Assembly: GCA_038869735.1 (NCBI GenBank)
Contig: JAWCQO010000004.1
Coordinates: 20,803-84,802, forward strand
DNA length: 64,000 bases
DNA from: Candidatus Anstonellales archaeon
Lineage (GTDB): Archaea > Micrarchaeota > Micrarchaeia > Anstonellales > CG1-02-47-40
Direction: 5' to 3'
The notes under the pieces were generated by a model. That model did not search any database. It was not told the DNA's origin and saw only the letters and a list, made by a program, of their open reading frames with translations. A program made the position numbers and the translations under genes. Within the stretch, counting starts at the first letter, position 1. Each line of letters begins with the position of its first letter. Shown piece after piece: positions 27,035 to 35,612 of the stretch.

Positions 27035-28627
27035 ATGAAAAATACTACCTTTTCGATATTGTCTGACAGGCGCATTTTGTTATTGGTGTTTCTTACCTTA
27101 GCTGCTCTTCTTTATTCGTTACTGAACGGGATAAAATTTGGAATAGATTTTTCAGGAGGAACACGCATACCTGTTGTTCTTGAAACGGGCGTCGATTCAG
27201 CAACGATGCTAGAAATGGTCGAATCCATAAAAACAAGAACAGCAACGCTCGGGTTGACCGAGGTAAAGGTAAGGGGAGTTGGCAACTCCCAGATTTATGT
27301 AGAAGTTCCAAGTTCTGATCCTGCACTCGTTTCTCAGGTCCAACATATACTTTCTCAGCAGGGAGTTTACGAAGGAATAATCGACGGACGTGTAGCAATT
27401 AAGGGAGATGATATATTTGCCGGAACCATAGTGCAGGTGTCTCCGCAGTTTCTTCAAGGAGGAGCTGATTGGGGCGTCTCATTTACAATAACTCAAAAGG
27501 GCGCATTGCGCTTTGCCCAAGTGGCAAAGGGAAAAGCAAACTATCCCCTCTTTATGTTTCTAGATAGACCAAAAGATTCCATTATTATAATGAAAAAGAA
27601 GTCATTTTTAGAACCAAGCTATACCTTATTCGGGGCATCCATAGTCGAAGATGACCTAATAAAGGCAGCTGAGTTTGCCTTGAACTTATCTGAAGAAGAA
27701 GGCGGCTCGATCCAGCTTTATTTTGAAGAAGATTTCAACAGCTATAACCAGACTTTATTTCCAAAGACCAACAAGACACGTGCTATTATTGAATCTAGCG
27801 TATCCAATGAAATAAAAGCAACTCTAACATCAAGAGGATTCCAGTTGGTTGAAAAGACAAGTCAAGAGATCGTACCAGAATTTGTAGTGCCAAACCAACC
27901 GTTCTCAAACTTTCGAGCCGTTGTTTCAAAATGGTCAGCAGTAGGTCTTCTCTCAAGTCCCTATTTGGTACCTTCTGTCACAACCGGAGCGCCTAGCTAC
28001 TCCTATCAAATTACGGGACCTGGTGAAGGTACGGGTCAGCAGAGGGTTATTTCTGCAAGACAAAGGGCCAAAGAGATTGAATCAATATTGAAAGGAGGTG
28101 CATTTCCTGTTCAAATATCTCTTGGTTCCACCACTACGATACCTGCCCCTCTTGGAAGAGAGTTTCTTAAAATGAGCATAATCGGCGCTGCAATCGCGCT
28201 TGTGCTTATCTCATTACTCGTAGCATTAAGATATCGCAATCCCAGATTGGTCCTACCGGTTATCTTCATAAGCATTTCTGAAATGATAATTCTTGTCTCC
28301 TTTCTAGGAGCATTTTCAATAGACCTCGGTACAATGGCAGGTATAATCGCAGCAATTGGGGTTTCGGTTGATGCACAGGTTGTAGTTACCGACGAATTGC
28401 TAAAGCGTGGGTCTCAAACGACCCAAAAAAAACTCCAAAATGCATTTTCAATCATTTTGACAAATGCCACTGTGGCAGTTATCGCGATGGTTCCTCTTCT
28501 CTTTTCAGGAATGGTCGAGATAATCGGATTTGCTACAGCTCACGTTTCTGGATCCCTACTTGGTGTACTAATAAGCAGGCCGGCTTACAGCGCAATCGTT
28601 GAGAAGTTTATACATGTTGAAGAGTGA
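27035..28627 (+). CDS. secD: Protein export membrane protein SecD
   Basis: Partner of SecF, 530 residues. The N-terminal helix is followed by GIDFSGGTRI (the SecD D1 signature), a large outward P1-like region with repeated beta-alpha units, then LKMSIIGAAIALVLISLLV, ISEMIILVSFLGA, GIIAAIGVSVDAQVVVTDE and a final helix pair. It starts 3 bp after the secF stop with the Shine-Dalgarno-like GGAAGG, so the two are co-translated from one mRNA. Confidence 0.93.
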   Translation: MKNTTFSILSDRRILLLVFLTLAALLYSLLNGIKFGIDFSGGTRIPVVLETGVDSATMLEMVESIKTRTATLGLTEVKVRGVGNSQIYVEVPSSDPALVSQVQHILSQQGVYEGIIDGRVAIKGDDIFAGTIVQVSPQFLQGGADWGVSFTITQKGALRFAQVAKGKANYPLFMFLDRPKDSIIIMKKKSFLEPSYTLFGASIVEDDLIKAAEFALNLSEEEGGSIQLYFEEDFNSYNQTLFPKTNKTRAIIESSVSNEIKATLTSRGFQLVEKTSQEIVPEFVVPNQPFSNFRAVVSKWSAVGLLSSPYLVPSVTTGAPSYSYQITGPGEGTGQQRVISARQRAKEIESILKGGAFPVQISLGSTTTIPAPLGREFLKMSIIGAAIALVLISLLVALRYRNPRLVLPVIFISISEMIILVSFLGAFSIDLGTMAGIIAAIGVSVDAQVVVTDELLKRGSQTTQKKLQNAFSIILTNATVAVIAMVPLLFSGMVEIIGFATAHVSGSLLGVLISRPAYSAIVEKFIHVEE

Positions 28628-28663
28628 GGTTATCTAGCGGTTTTTCTTTCAAAAAGGTTCGGT

Positions 28664-29185
28664 TCATTCCAAAAAAGTAAAGACTTCGTCTAATACCTTT
28701 TTTGGCGGAACTTCCGGTTTTTCCGCAGGGTAGCCCACTGGCACAATAGTTATTGGACGAAGATGAGGAGGAATACTCAAAACCTCACGAACCTCTTCCT
28801 CATCAAATGCTCCAACCCAAACGGTCCCAAGACCAAGAGAGTAAGCTCTTATATGAAGATTCTCCACAGATGCTGCAACATCCATTATAGAATATAGTTC
28901 TACTCCTCTTTTTCCGTATTTTTTCTCTATCCGCCTGTCAGCGCATGCAACGACGATAAGAGGGGCAGATGATATAAACTCCTCCTGCATTTCCCCACAG
29001 CATAAAGCAATTTTTTTTCTTAGGGCTTCATTCGTGACAAAATAAAAATTCCGGCTTTCCAGATTACCGCTTGAAGGTGCAAATCTCATTGCATCTACAA
29101 GTTCATCTATTATCTTCCTATCTATTTTTTTATTCAAATATGCTCTTATGGACCGCCTTCCCAAAATTGCTTCTTTTACATCCAT
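28664..29185 (-). CDS. Nitroreductase family flavoprotein
   Basis: FMN-dependent NAD(P)H oxidoreductase fold, 173 residues from the ATG at 29185. The FMN-binding start is GRRSIRAY. MRFAPSSGNLE follows, then DVAASVENLHIRAYSLGLGTVWVGAF and the C-terminal VPVGYPAEKPEVPPKK. The substrate cannot be told. The upstream in-frame starts at 29227 and 29257 are rejected because a TATA box (CTTTAAATATG on the minus strand, 29228-29238) lies there and a purine-rich Shine-Dalgarno (GAGAGGGAAAGGG) precedes 29185. Confidence 0.88.
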   Translation of the reverse strand: MDVKEAILGRRSIRAYLNKKIDRKIIDELVDAMRFAPSSGNLESRNFYFVTNEALRKKIALCCGEMQEEFISSAPLIVVACADRRIEKKYGKRGVELYSIMDVAASVENLHIRAYSLGLGTVWVGAFDEEEVREVLSIPPHLRPITIVPVGYPAEKPEVPPKKVLDEVFTFLE

Positions 29186-29282
29186 ATCCCTTTCCCTCTC
29201 GGAGTCATCTCTGTTTAAGATTAGCATATTTAAAGCTAAGTAAAAATAAAAAATCATAACAGAAAAAAGAACTTTTCATAAC

Positions 29283-29294
29283 GCTTTAAAATAA
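29283..29294 (+). promoter_or_regulatory. TATA box of tRNA-Asn
   Basis: GCTTTAAAATAA, centred about 34 bp before the tRNA 5' end. Confidence 0.5.
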
Positions 29295-29322
29295 ATTCTC
29301 AACATAATCCACCCTATAGCTT

Positions 29323-29394
29323 GCCCCGGTAGCTCAGTGGTAGAGCGGCTGGCTGTTAACCAGTAGGCCGCAAGTTCGAGTCTTGCCCGGGGCG
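29323..29394 (+). tRNA. tRNA-Asn (anticodon GTT)
   Basis: The acceptor is GCCCCGG/CCGGGGC with discriminator G. The D arm is GCTC...GAGC, the anticodon loop CTGTTAA gives GTT, and the T arm is GCAAG-TTCGAGT-CTTGC. No intron and no encoded CCA. Confidence 0.95.
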
Positions 29395-29534
29395 CTTGCA
29401 ATCTGAAATTTTATCATCATCAGCAGCTTCTGGTAGCTGGCTTGTAACATCCTATAATCAGGCATTCAAAATGAATATCAAATAACAATCAAGATACAGA
29501 TAGATAGTTAAATCATTACTGAAAGTTTCCTACA

Positions 29535-29649
29535 AAAAGAGCGGTTAGGTTGAAAGCAAATCGCAAAAGGTGATTACAACCCTATGATGAGAGTCCCATG
29601 AGAATCGAATATAATCTATTCATTTTTTTAGATTCAAAAGAGGCCCAAC
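29535..29649 (-). ncRNA. Candidate structured small RNA
   Basis: A TATA-like CTATATAAG (29669-29677, minus strand) predicts a start at about 29649. From there GTTGGG can pair with CCTAAC (29549-29544), including a G-U that works only on this strand. Inside are GAATC/GATTC enclosing GAATA/TATTC, and GGT/ACC. CGCTCTTTTTG follows the closing strand as a T-run terminator. There is no coding frame longer than about 13 codons. The identity is unknown: it lacks RNase P and SRP RNA hallmarks. The evidence is structural only. Confidence 0.35.
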
Positions 29650-29691
29650 GCTCGCTCTTCTTAAGCTCCTTATATAGGCCGTATACACCAT

Positions 29692-30348
29692 TCATTTCTT
29701 ACCTATAACATTTCCACCAACTTTGTTGTTTTTTTTCTTGTCTAGAGAAGGAGGCTTTCCTTTTGAAGCTAATCTGATGGAAATGGCCAATCCAAGCGAC
29801 AATACGGCTATGAATAACAACGCCAAGCTCAATACAATCAAAAATAAAAGAACCTCATAAAGAAAACCAAACGATTCTATCTCATTCAAAACAACCAATA
29901 TAAGATCAGATAATAAACCAAAATGATTTGCTTGTTCACCTTTATTTTCGCATTCTGGTTGATAGTACAGTCCAATTCCGATTATAATAATTGTTGATGT
30001 AGCAATACTTGTTGTTATCCCTAAAATTATATAATATCGCAGAGTCTCAAGATAATGATATTCCTCCTCACCTAATGGTTCGCTTTCGGTATCGAGTATC
30101 TTCAGGCTTGCCTCCACAAGCAGACAGGAGACGAGTATTACCAAACCTGTGCATATAATTAGAATAGAAAAAAAGATATACCGATTATACTGATCTGTAC
30201 CAAATACACCAAACATGTTAGTATATAAGAATAACTCTAATATTACAACAATCAATAGTGTAAGATATATTAGTTTATCTCTTTTTTTTATGTTTCCTAT
30301 AAAAGAATCAAAGCATTTAAAAATTGAATTTAATCTCTGAGATTCCAT
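29692..30348 (-). CDS. Polytopic membrane protein, unknown
   Basis: About 218 residues from the ATG at 30348 (a GTG at 30384 is possible). Four hydrophobic helices are visible (KLIYLTLLIVVILELFL, YIFFSILIICTGLVILVSCLL, YYIILGITTSIATSTIIIIGIG, LLFLIVLSLALLFIAVLSLG). An acidic loop (DTESEPLGEEEYHYLE) separates the pairs, and the basic tail is KGKPPSLDKKKNNK. A TATA-like ATATTTAAAAGG on the minus strand (30402-30413) lies upstream. The gene stands alone, and no family is recognised. Confidence 0.6.
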   Translation of the reverse strand: MESQRLNSIFKCFDSFIGNIKKRDKLIYLTLLIVVILELFLYTNMFGVFGTDQYNRYIFFSILIICTGLVILVSCLLVEASLKILDTESEPLGEEEYHYLETLRYYIILGITTSIATSTIIIIGIGLYYQPECENKGEQANHFGLLSDLILVVLNEIESFGFLYEVLLFLIVLSLALLFIAVLSLGLAISIRLASKGKPPSLDKKKNNKVGGNVIGKK

Positions 30349-30384
30349 AGTTATTCTCTTTATACCGCATATATCTAAAATCAC

Positions 30385-30906
30385 TTTGGGGATATAGTAC
30401 CTTTTAAATATTACCTCTAATCGAACTTTAAGTAAACATTTGAAATTTTGAACAGAACATCAACTCTTTTTAACCATCGGTTTGTCACCATTTAACAATT
30501 ATAACTTCGTTTGTGCACAGCTTTAAAAATCATAAGAATTATTTTTTCTGTGTCGCTAATTTTCCAGCCAACTTCTAATCTTTCTAGTCTATGGTGCTTT
30601 TTCTCAATAACCTTAATTTATTTCCTAATAGCGCTTCTAATAGGATCTCTAACAGAGGGACTTCAAACAGAGAATATTATGCTTCGCTGTGAGTTTCATC
30701 TCTAATGTATATGAATCAAAAACGCTTGCATAGAAGCTGACTCTACCAAACTAAGAAAGCCCCACCCAAAAAGTCAAATTGCCGCTTCTCTAGGATATCG
30801 ACAATATTCACTTTAACTATATTACTTCACAACTAACTAAAGAAAACGAAATTTCAGTGCCAAAACCCTTTCAGCCAGCCTTCCGTCCATCCTTATCATT
30901 TAGAAC
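30385..30906. other. Gene-free stretch
   Basis: AT-rich, about 520 bp. It holds the likely promoter of the gene at 30348 and a short TTG-initiated frame (30511-30705) with a hydrophobic stretch that I do not accept as a gene. No tRNA, repeat or clear terminator is seen. Confidence 0.5.
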
Positions 30907-31890
30907 TTATTTCCGCTTAAGCTCTTCCTTGACGGTTCTGACGATGTTTTCAAAGCAGAGTCCAAAGTGTTTTAACAGCTCCAGTCCTCTTCCTGTCTCT
31001 CCAAATTCCATCCTCATCCCTATTCTTTTAACTCTTACAGGCTGAATTTCAGAGGCCACTTCGCATATGGCGCTTCCAAGTCCTCCCTTTATTTGGTGTT
31101 CTTCAACAGTAACAAATAGAGAACATTTTTTTGCATATTTTTCTATGCAGCTTTGGTCGATTTCAACCAAATCATATACATTGAGAACAGCTGCGCTTAT
31201 ACCTTCTCTCTCAAGAATATCTGCGGCTAGTAGACTTTCATGTACCATTGAACCGCACGCAAAAATAGTAACATCATCCCCATCCTTGTAAACCGAAATC
31301 TTTCCAGGTTCAAATGGGGTTTTTTCTGTTGTAAAAACAGGCATTTTCTCCCGCCCGCATCTTATATATACAGGACCTTCAATTTTTGCGGCTTCAAAGA
31401 CAGCTTTTTTAGTTTGCTCGTAATCACAAGGGACAAATATCCTCATTTTTGGCAGGCTCCGCATAATGGCAATGTCCTCTAGCGCTTGGTGAGTCGCACC
31501 ATCCTCCCCAACCGTTACTCCCGTATGTGATGAGACTATTTTTACGTTTGCCTCACCATAACAGATAGCAGTTCTAATCTGCTCCCAATTTCTTCCAGGG
31601 GAGAATATGCCAAAAGAAGTCATAAACGGTATTTTTCCCTCATATGCAAGTCCGCTAGAGACACATGCCATATTTTGTTCCGCAACTCCACACTGAAAAA
31701 ATCTTTCAGGATACTTTTTTGCAAAATAGTGGGCCCTCACAGATTCTGCCAAATCAGCAGTAAGCACAACAACATTCTTATTTATATTACCAAGTTCAAG
31801 GAGAGCCTTCCCAAAACCCTCACGTGTTGATTCGTGGATTAAGTCGGGTGAAAGCGGATCGAGGAGGTGCATTCCTTGGTTTAACTCCAT
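30907..31890 (-). CDS. Transketolase, C-terminal (pyrimidine-binding) subunit
   Basis: Second half of the split archaeal transketolase, 327 residues. VVVLTADLAESV and the TPP pyrimidine-site motif FFQCGVAEQNM (with its Glu) are present, followed by TSFGIFSPGRNWEQIR, SHTGVTVGEDGATHQALEDIA and the C-terminal transketolase domain (VTVEEHQIKGGLGSAI). I start it at the ATG at 31890, eight bases past the stop of the N-terminal subunit; a longer frame upstream overlaps that gene and is not used. The enzyme moves two-carbon ketol units between sugar phosphates. Confidence 0.92.
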   Translation of the reverse strand: MELNQGMHLLDPLSPDLIHESTREGFGKALLELGNINKNVVVLTADLAESVRAHYFAKKYPERFFQCGVAEQNMACVSSGLAYEGKIPFMTSFGIFSPGRNWEQIRTAICYGEANVKIVSSHTGVTVGEDGATHQALEDIAIMRSLPKMRIFVPCDYEQTKKAVFEAAKIEGPVYIRCGREKMPVFTTEKTPFEPGKISVYKDGDDVTIFACGSMVHESLLAADILEREGISAAVLNVYDLVEIDQSCIEKYAKKCSLFVTVEEHQIKGGLGSAICEVASEIQPVRVKRIGMRMEFGETGRGLELLKHFGLCFENIVRTVKEELKRK

Positions 31891-31897
31891 CTCTAAT

Positions 31898-32755
31898 CTA
31901 CTCCATCTCAATTCTTCTTCTTTCCGCTTCCAGTTCTGCGATGGCTCTTTTTGTCTCGTCCTCCTTTGGCGGAGTGCCGTGCCATCTATGATTTCTCTCC
32001 ATAAAGGATACCCCCTTTCCTGGAACCGTTCTTGCAATTATCATCGTGGGTTTTCCTCCCGTCTTTTTTGCGTTGGCAAGAGCATCCTTTATCTCTACAA
32101 TGTTGTTCCCATCAATCGAAATTACGTTCCAATTGAATGCTCTATACTTCTCTTCAATTGGCTCAAGAGGCATTATCTCTTCAGTGTTGCCATCTATTTG
32201 TATGTAGTTTCTATCCATTATAACCGTTAGGTTATCTAGTCCATATTTTGCTGCAAACAGCACAGCCTCCCATGTGCTTCCTTCCTGATGTTCACCATCA
32301 GATGTTATGCAATAAACTCTCGCATTCCTCCCATCCAGCCTCATCGCAAGTGCAATTCCACATGAGACCCCAAGTCCCTCTCCCAAAGGGCCTGAGGAGT
32401 TCTCTATGAATGCAAGATACTTTCTTGAAGGGTGGCCTTGTAGTGGCGAGCCAAGTTGCCTAAACCTATCAAGTTCATTTATAGGAAAATATCCTGCATG
32501 TGCCATTGCAGAATAGTAAGCCGCGCAGACATGACCATTCGACAATACAAATCTATCCCTCTCCTCCCACCGAGGGTTTTTGACGTCGAAATTCATTTCT
32601 GAAAAGAATAGGACAGAAAATATTTCTGCAAGCCCCAACGCTCCAGCTACATGTCCAGATTTAGCCATCCCTACCATCTTGACTACATCTTGTCTTATTG
32701 TATTGGCAATCAGTTTAAGCTCTTTGTCAGAATCAACCCGTTGCCTCCTAACCAT
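31898..32755 (-). CDS. Transketolase, N-terminal (TPP diphosphate-binding) subunit
   Basis: First half of the split transketolase, 285 residues. GHVAGALGLAEIFSVLFF, DRFVLSNGHV, SGPLGEGLGVSCGIALAMR and the metal/TPP motif SDGEHQEGSTWEA with IMDRNYIQIDG are all present. The residue before DG is Ser, where many family members have Gly. The C-terminal HRWHGTPP is typical. The start has the Shine-Dalgarno GAGAGGGG. It lies 28 bp after rpe and directly before the second subunit, so the three genes form a pentose phosphate operon. Confidence 0.93.
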   Translation of the reverse strand: MVRRQRVDSDKELKLIANTIRQDVVKMVGMAKSGHVAGALGLAEIFSVLFFSEMNFDVKNPRWEERDRFVLSNGHVCAAYYSAMAHAGYFPINELDRFRQLGSPLQGHPSRKYLAFIENSSGPLGEGLGVSCGIALAMRLDGRNARVYCITSDGEHQEGSTWEAVLFAAKYGLDNLTVIMDRNYIQIDGNTEEIMPLEPIEEKYRAFNWNVISIDGNNIVEIKDALANAKKTGGKPTMIIARTVPGKGVSFMERNHRWHGTPPKEDETKRAIAELEAERRRIEME

Positions 32756-32783
32756 GCCCCTCTCCTCGTCTCGTTATAGATTC

Positions 32784-33416
32784 TTATAAATGGCTTAAAC
32801 TTTCAATTGCCTTTCTAATATTTTGACTTTCAAAGATTGCACTTGCAACGGCAAGTGCATTTGCACCTGCTCTTATTGCGCCCGGAGCAGTCTTTTCATT
32901 TACACCGCCATCCACTTCAATTCTTATACCTGGATTCCACCATCTTATTTTTCTGATTTTGGCTTCGACTGCCTTTATGTATTTTTGCCCCGAAAAGCCT
33001 GGGTAAACTGTCATCACAAGGACAGTATCAATTACGCTGTAGTCTACCAAATCCTTGATTCTCTCTGCTGGAGTATCTGGGGAGATGGCAATCCCAACCC
33101 CCGAGCCCATTGCTCTTATTTTATGTGCCAACTTGCCTGACTGTTCTCCGCAGGATTCGTAATGAAATATGTAAGTTGCGTGCTTTTTTCCTATTCTTTT
33201 TATGTAACCCTCAGGATCCTTTACCATCAAGTGGTATTCTACCTCGGAGCCGGGAGGTGTTGGAGGCAATTCTTCCGGCTGAAGTGTTTTATTTGGCACG
33301 AATTCTCCGTCCATCAAATCAACTTGAACACGATTTACAAGCCCAGCAACTTCTCTTGCCTTTCTTTCGAAATCTTCTTGTGTTTTGGAAAGAATAGCAG
33401 GAACTATTTCAACCAT
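32784..33416 (-). CDS. rpe: Ribulose-phosphate 3-epimerase, divergent
   Basis: TIM-barrel epimerase interconverting ribulose 5-phosphate and xylulose 5-phosphate, 210 residues. Motifs are VPAILS, VDLMDGEFVPN, EYHLMVKDPE, VLVMTVYPGFSGQKY and EVDGGV. In classical enzymes four metal ligands are His, Asp, His, Asp. Here the first His (as in HLDVMDG) is Gln (VQVDLMDG), while the other three are kept. The start ATG follows the strong Shine-Dalgarno AGGGGAGGG. It is first in the operon with the two transketolase subunits, which supports the assignment. Confidence 0.87.
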   Translation of the reverse strand: MVEIVPAILSKTQEDFERKAREVAGLVNRVQVDLMDGEFVPNKTLQPEELPPTPPGSEVEYHLMVKDPEGYIKRIGKKHATYIFHYESCGEQSGKLAHKIRAMGSGVGIAISPDTPAERIKDLVDYSVIDTVLVMTVYPGFSGQKYIKAVEAKIRKIRWWNPGIRIEVDGGVNEKTAPGAIRAGANALAVASAIFESQNIRKAIESLSHL

Positions 33417-33445
33417 AATCCCTCCCCTAATTCTTGATACATTTA

Positions 33446-33458
33446 ATATTTAAAACAT
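33446..33458 (-). promoter_or_regulatory. Promoter of the rpe-transketolase operon
   Basis: GTTTTAAATATTA on the minus strand, about 36 bp before the rpe ATG, predicts a short leader carrying the Shine-Dalgarno. Confidence 0.5.
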
Positions 33459-33542
33459 CCGCATTCGACTTAAAAATCTACTCGTTATTGCGACAGAGAG
33501 AAGCATCAAAACAATTATAAAGAAAACTAACAAAATTCATAT

Positions 33543-34094
33543 GTGCCCATTTATACTAAGGGAGGCGATGGGGGTAAAACGCGCCTATTATCCGGCGAGC
33601 TAGTTCAAAAGTTTAACCCCAGAATAGAAGCCTATGGCTCTGTAGATGAGCTAAGCTCATTCATAGGTGTTGCAAGAAGCATAAATAAGGATAAGTACCT
33701 TGACGCTCTTCTCAAAAGGATTCAATCAGACCTCTTTATTGTTTGTTCAGAGCTTGCAAGTACAAAGGAGATTTTAAGTAAAGAGCCAAACAAACGTATT
33801 AAAATCGAGGCTTCTCACATACACGAAATTGAGAAGGAAATAGATAAATTAGAAGCAGAGCTTCCGCGGATTTCAAGTTTTTTGTATCCCAGCGGAACAA
33901 CTTTGGCAGCCATTTTTCACGTTTCTAGATCGGTTTGCCGAAGGTCAGAAAGAAGTGTTTGTAATCTAATGGAAAAGGAACCTCTAAACATGAACGTCCA
34001 AATATACTTAAACCGCTTATCCGACCTTCTTTTCTTGCTTGCAAGAAAATCAAACAAAGATAGAGGAGAAGATGAGGAACTATGGAAGATATAG
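33543..34094 (+). CDS. Cob(I)alamin adenosyltransferase, PduO type
   Basis: 183 residues. It transfers the adenosyl group of ATP to cobalamin to make adenosylcobalamin. The N-terminus is PIYTKGGDGGKTRLLSGE (ATP site), followed by RIEAYGSVDELSSFIG and the C-terminal FLYPSGTTLAAIFHVSRS and VCRRSERSV, the family's cobalamin/ATP signature. The start is GTG; the ATG two bases earlier is out of frame. A TATA box near 33511-33521 makes the transcript leaderless. The gene implies a B12-dependent enzyme elsewhere in the genome, perhaps class II ribonucleotide reductase. Confidence 0.9.
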   Translation: MPIYTKGGDGGKTRLLSGELVQKFNPRIEAYGSVDELSSFIGVARSINKDKYLDALLKRIQSDLFIVCSELASTKEILSKEPNKRIKIEASHIHEIEKEIDKLEAELPRISSFLYPSGTTLAAIFHVSRSVCRRSERSVCNLMEKEPLNMNVQIYLNRLSDLLFLLARKSNKDRGEDEELWKI

Positions 34095-34141
34095 GTTCCA
34101 ATAATATAAGTTTCAATAAGCCGTTAAACGGTTAACTGCTG

Positions 34142-34510
34142 TTGGTGTTGTTCGTGATTATAAAAAGTCAACTAAAAGAAAACGTTCAAAACTCTTATGA
34201 CCTTGACCCCCGCGCCTCGCAAGAAGCTCTCCAGTCGCTGTATAGGTGTTATCCCAATTTAAATCGCATCTTTATCCGTTCAGTCTTTCATAAACATCTG
34301 CTTAATCTTGATAAGAGCTCGCGGATAAAGAAGTACCTTCATATTTTTGCAAAAAAATTAGCTGACGAGGAGATCAAAGTCAAATCTGAAAATGAAAAAA
34401 ATGATTATGGTAATTCAACAAATGATAACTCAGCAAATGAGGATAAAAAGGAGGAGGTATCCAAAATTAATCCAGCTTATACTGCCTCATCAAAACTCCT
34501 GCCTGTTTGA
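34142..34510 (+). CDS. Small hypothetical protein
   Basis: Up to 122 residues, unrecognised. A helical, basic first part (ASQEALQSLYRCYPNLNR, KYLHIFAKKLA) is followed by a low-complexity Asn/Lys/Glu tail. No ATG is near; TTG 34142, GTG 34145 or GTG 34154 are possible starts. The last 44 bp overlap the convergent deaminase gene. Confidence 0.45.
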   Translation: MVLFVIIKSQLKENVQNSYDLDPRASQEALQSLYRCYPNLNRIFIRSVFHKHLLNLDKSSRIKKYLHIFAKKLADEEIKVKSENEKNDYGNSTNDNSANEDKKEEVSKINPAYTASSKLLPV

Positions 34511-35480
34511 ATAACTCGGAGGTTTCATTTGTCATTGGGTAATCTGCATTATAAACTACCTCTCTAATCCCAGAGTTTATAATCATTCTTGCACACATGA
34601 GACATGGAGAGTAAGTTACGTAGATGGTTGAGCGAGCAACAGAAATTCCGTGATATGCTGCCTGAGAAATCGCGTTTTCTTCTGCATGGGCGCAAACACA
34701 TTCTGAGAGATTCTTACCGCTCTCTTCAAAAGAGTTGCACCTCTTGCATCCGCCCTCGTTACAGTTTATACATCCGCGCGGCGTCCCATTATACCCGGTA
34801 GAAATAATGCGTTTGTCCTTTACTATAACTGCTGCAACTTTTCGCTTTATACAATTACTTCGAGAAGCGACTATTTTTGCTATGCTCATAAAATATTCGT
34901 CCCAGGAAGGTCTGTCAGGAACAAAATCCTTTGAAAGAGTTGCTAAGAGTCCATCTATCAACATATAAAGATTTTTAAAATCAAGTTCGTTTTCGATCTT
35001 TTTGTCAGCCATCTGATAGGTAGCATGGGTATTCTGTTTTGTTTTTTCTTCATTCTTTGCTTCTTCTTCCTCGATTTTCAAAAAAGCGTCAAAGGTATTT
35101 GGATCACCCTCCCTACCCCTTTTTCTCATCCTTTCAAACCTAACACGTTGACTTGCAGTAACATATACTAATACAAAATCCTTTCTTTTTCTAAAAACCT
35201 CCACTTCTGCCGGATTTCTAAACGAATCTACCACAAAGTTTTTGTCAGGGTTGAGTTCTATTTTTTGCATAATCCTCTCTGCAAGTATCCCCGGACCATA
35301 CTTATCTCGCAATTCATTTCCGCGTTTAATCAAGTTTTCTCTCGTAATACTCATTCCGTTTTTTGCTAAATCCTCCCGAATGGCGTCTGACAAAGAGTAA
35401 TAATAAAAGCTCCTTTTCGTGAGATATTCTGCAACAGTTCCTTTTCCTGCACAATTTTCTCCTGTTAATCCTATAATCAT
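34467..35480 (-). CDS. P-loop kinase-like domain fused to dCMP deaminase
   Basis: 337 residues in two domains. Residues 1-180 resemble a nucleotide or dephospho-CoA kinase (GLTGENCAGKGT Walker A, DSFRNPAEVEVF, and a lid-like Arg-rich segment RMRKRGREGD). From about 190, a zinc cytidine deaminase-like domain of the dCMP type follows: Cys-rich insert (GCINCNEGGCKRC), CAHAEENAI (zinc His and catalytic Glu) and SPCLMCARMI (zinc Cys pair). The deaminase would convert dCMP to dUMP for dTMP synthesis. A similar two-domain order is known in yeast DCD1. The start has the Shine-Dalgarno GGAGGCGG. Confidence 0.88.
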   Translation of the reverse strand: MIIGLTGENCAGKGTVAEYLTKRSFYYYSLSDAIREDLAKNGMSITRENLIKRGNELRDKYGPGILAERIMQKIELNPDKNFVVDSFRNPAEVEVFRKRKDFVLVYVTASQRVRFERMRKRGREGDPNTFDAFLKIEEEEAKNEEKTKQNTHATYQMADKKIENELDFKNLYMLIDGLLATLSKDFVPDRPSWDEYFMSIAKIVASRSNCIKRKVAAVIVKDKRIISTGYNGTPRGCINCNEGGCKRCNSFEESGKNLSECVCAHAEENAISQAAYHGISVARSTIYVTYSPCLMCARMIINSGIREVVYNADYPMTNETSELFKQAGVLMRQYKLD

Positions 35481-35612
35481 AAAGCCGCCTCCATTCGCCT
35501 CCCAAACACAATCTTTACATGCAATTCATTAAAAAGCTTCTTAGCCCACTTCCCTTTTCCCCATTTACCCACCAAAAATCATTTAAACTTAGTTCGTTTA
35601 AATATAACAATA

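Noticed and set aside
28664-29257. Longer nitroreductase start (197 residues)
   Set aside because: The extra N-terminus overlaps a TATA box and a purine-rich ribosome site precedes the ATG at 29185, where the family's conserved region begins.
30511-30705. 64-codon frame with a hydrophobic stretch
   Set aside because: It starts with TTG, has no clear promoter or ribosome site, and lies in AT-rich DNA where hydrophobic frames arise by chance.
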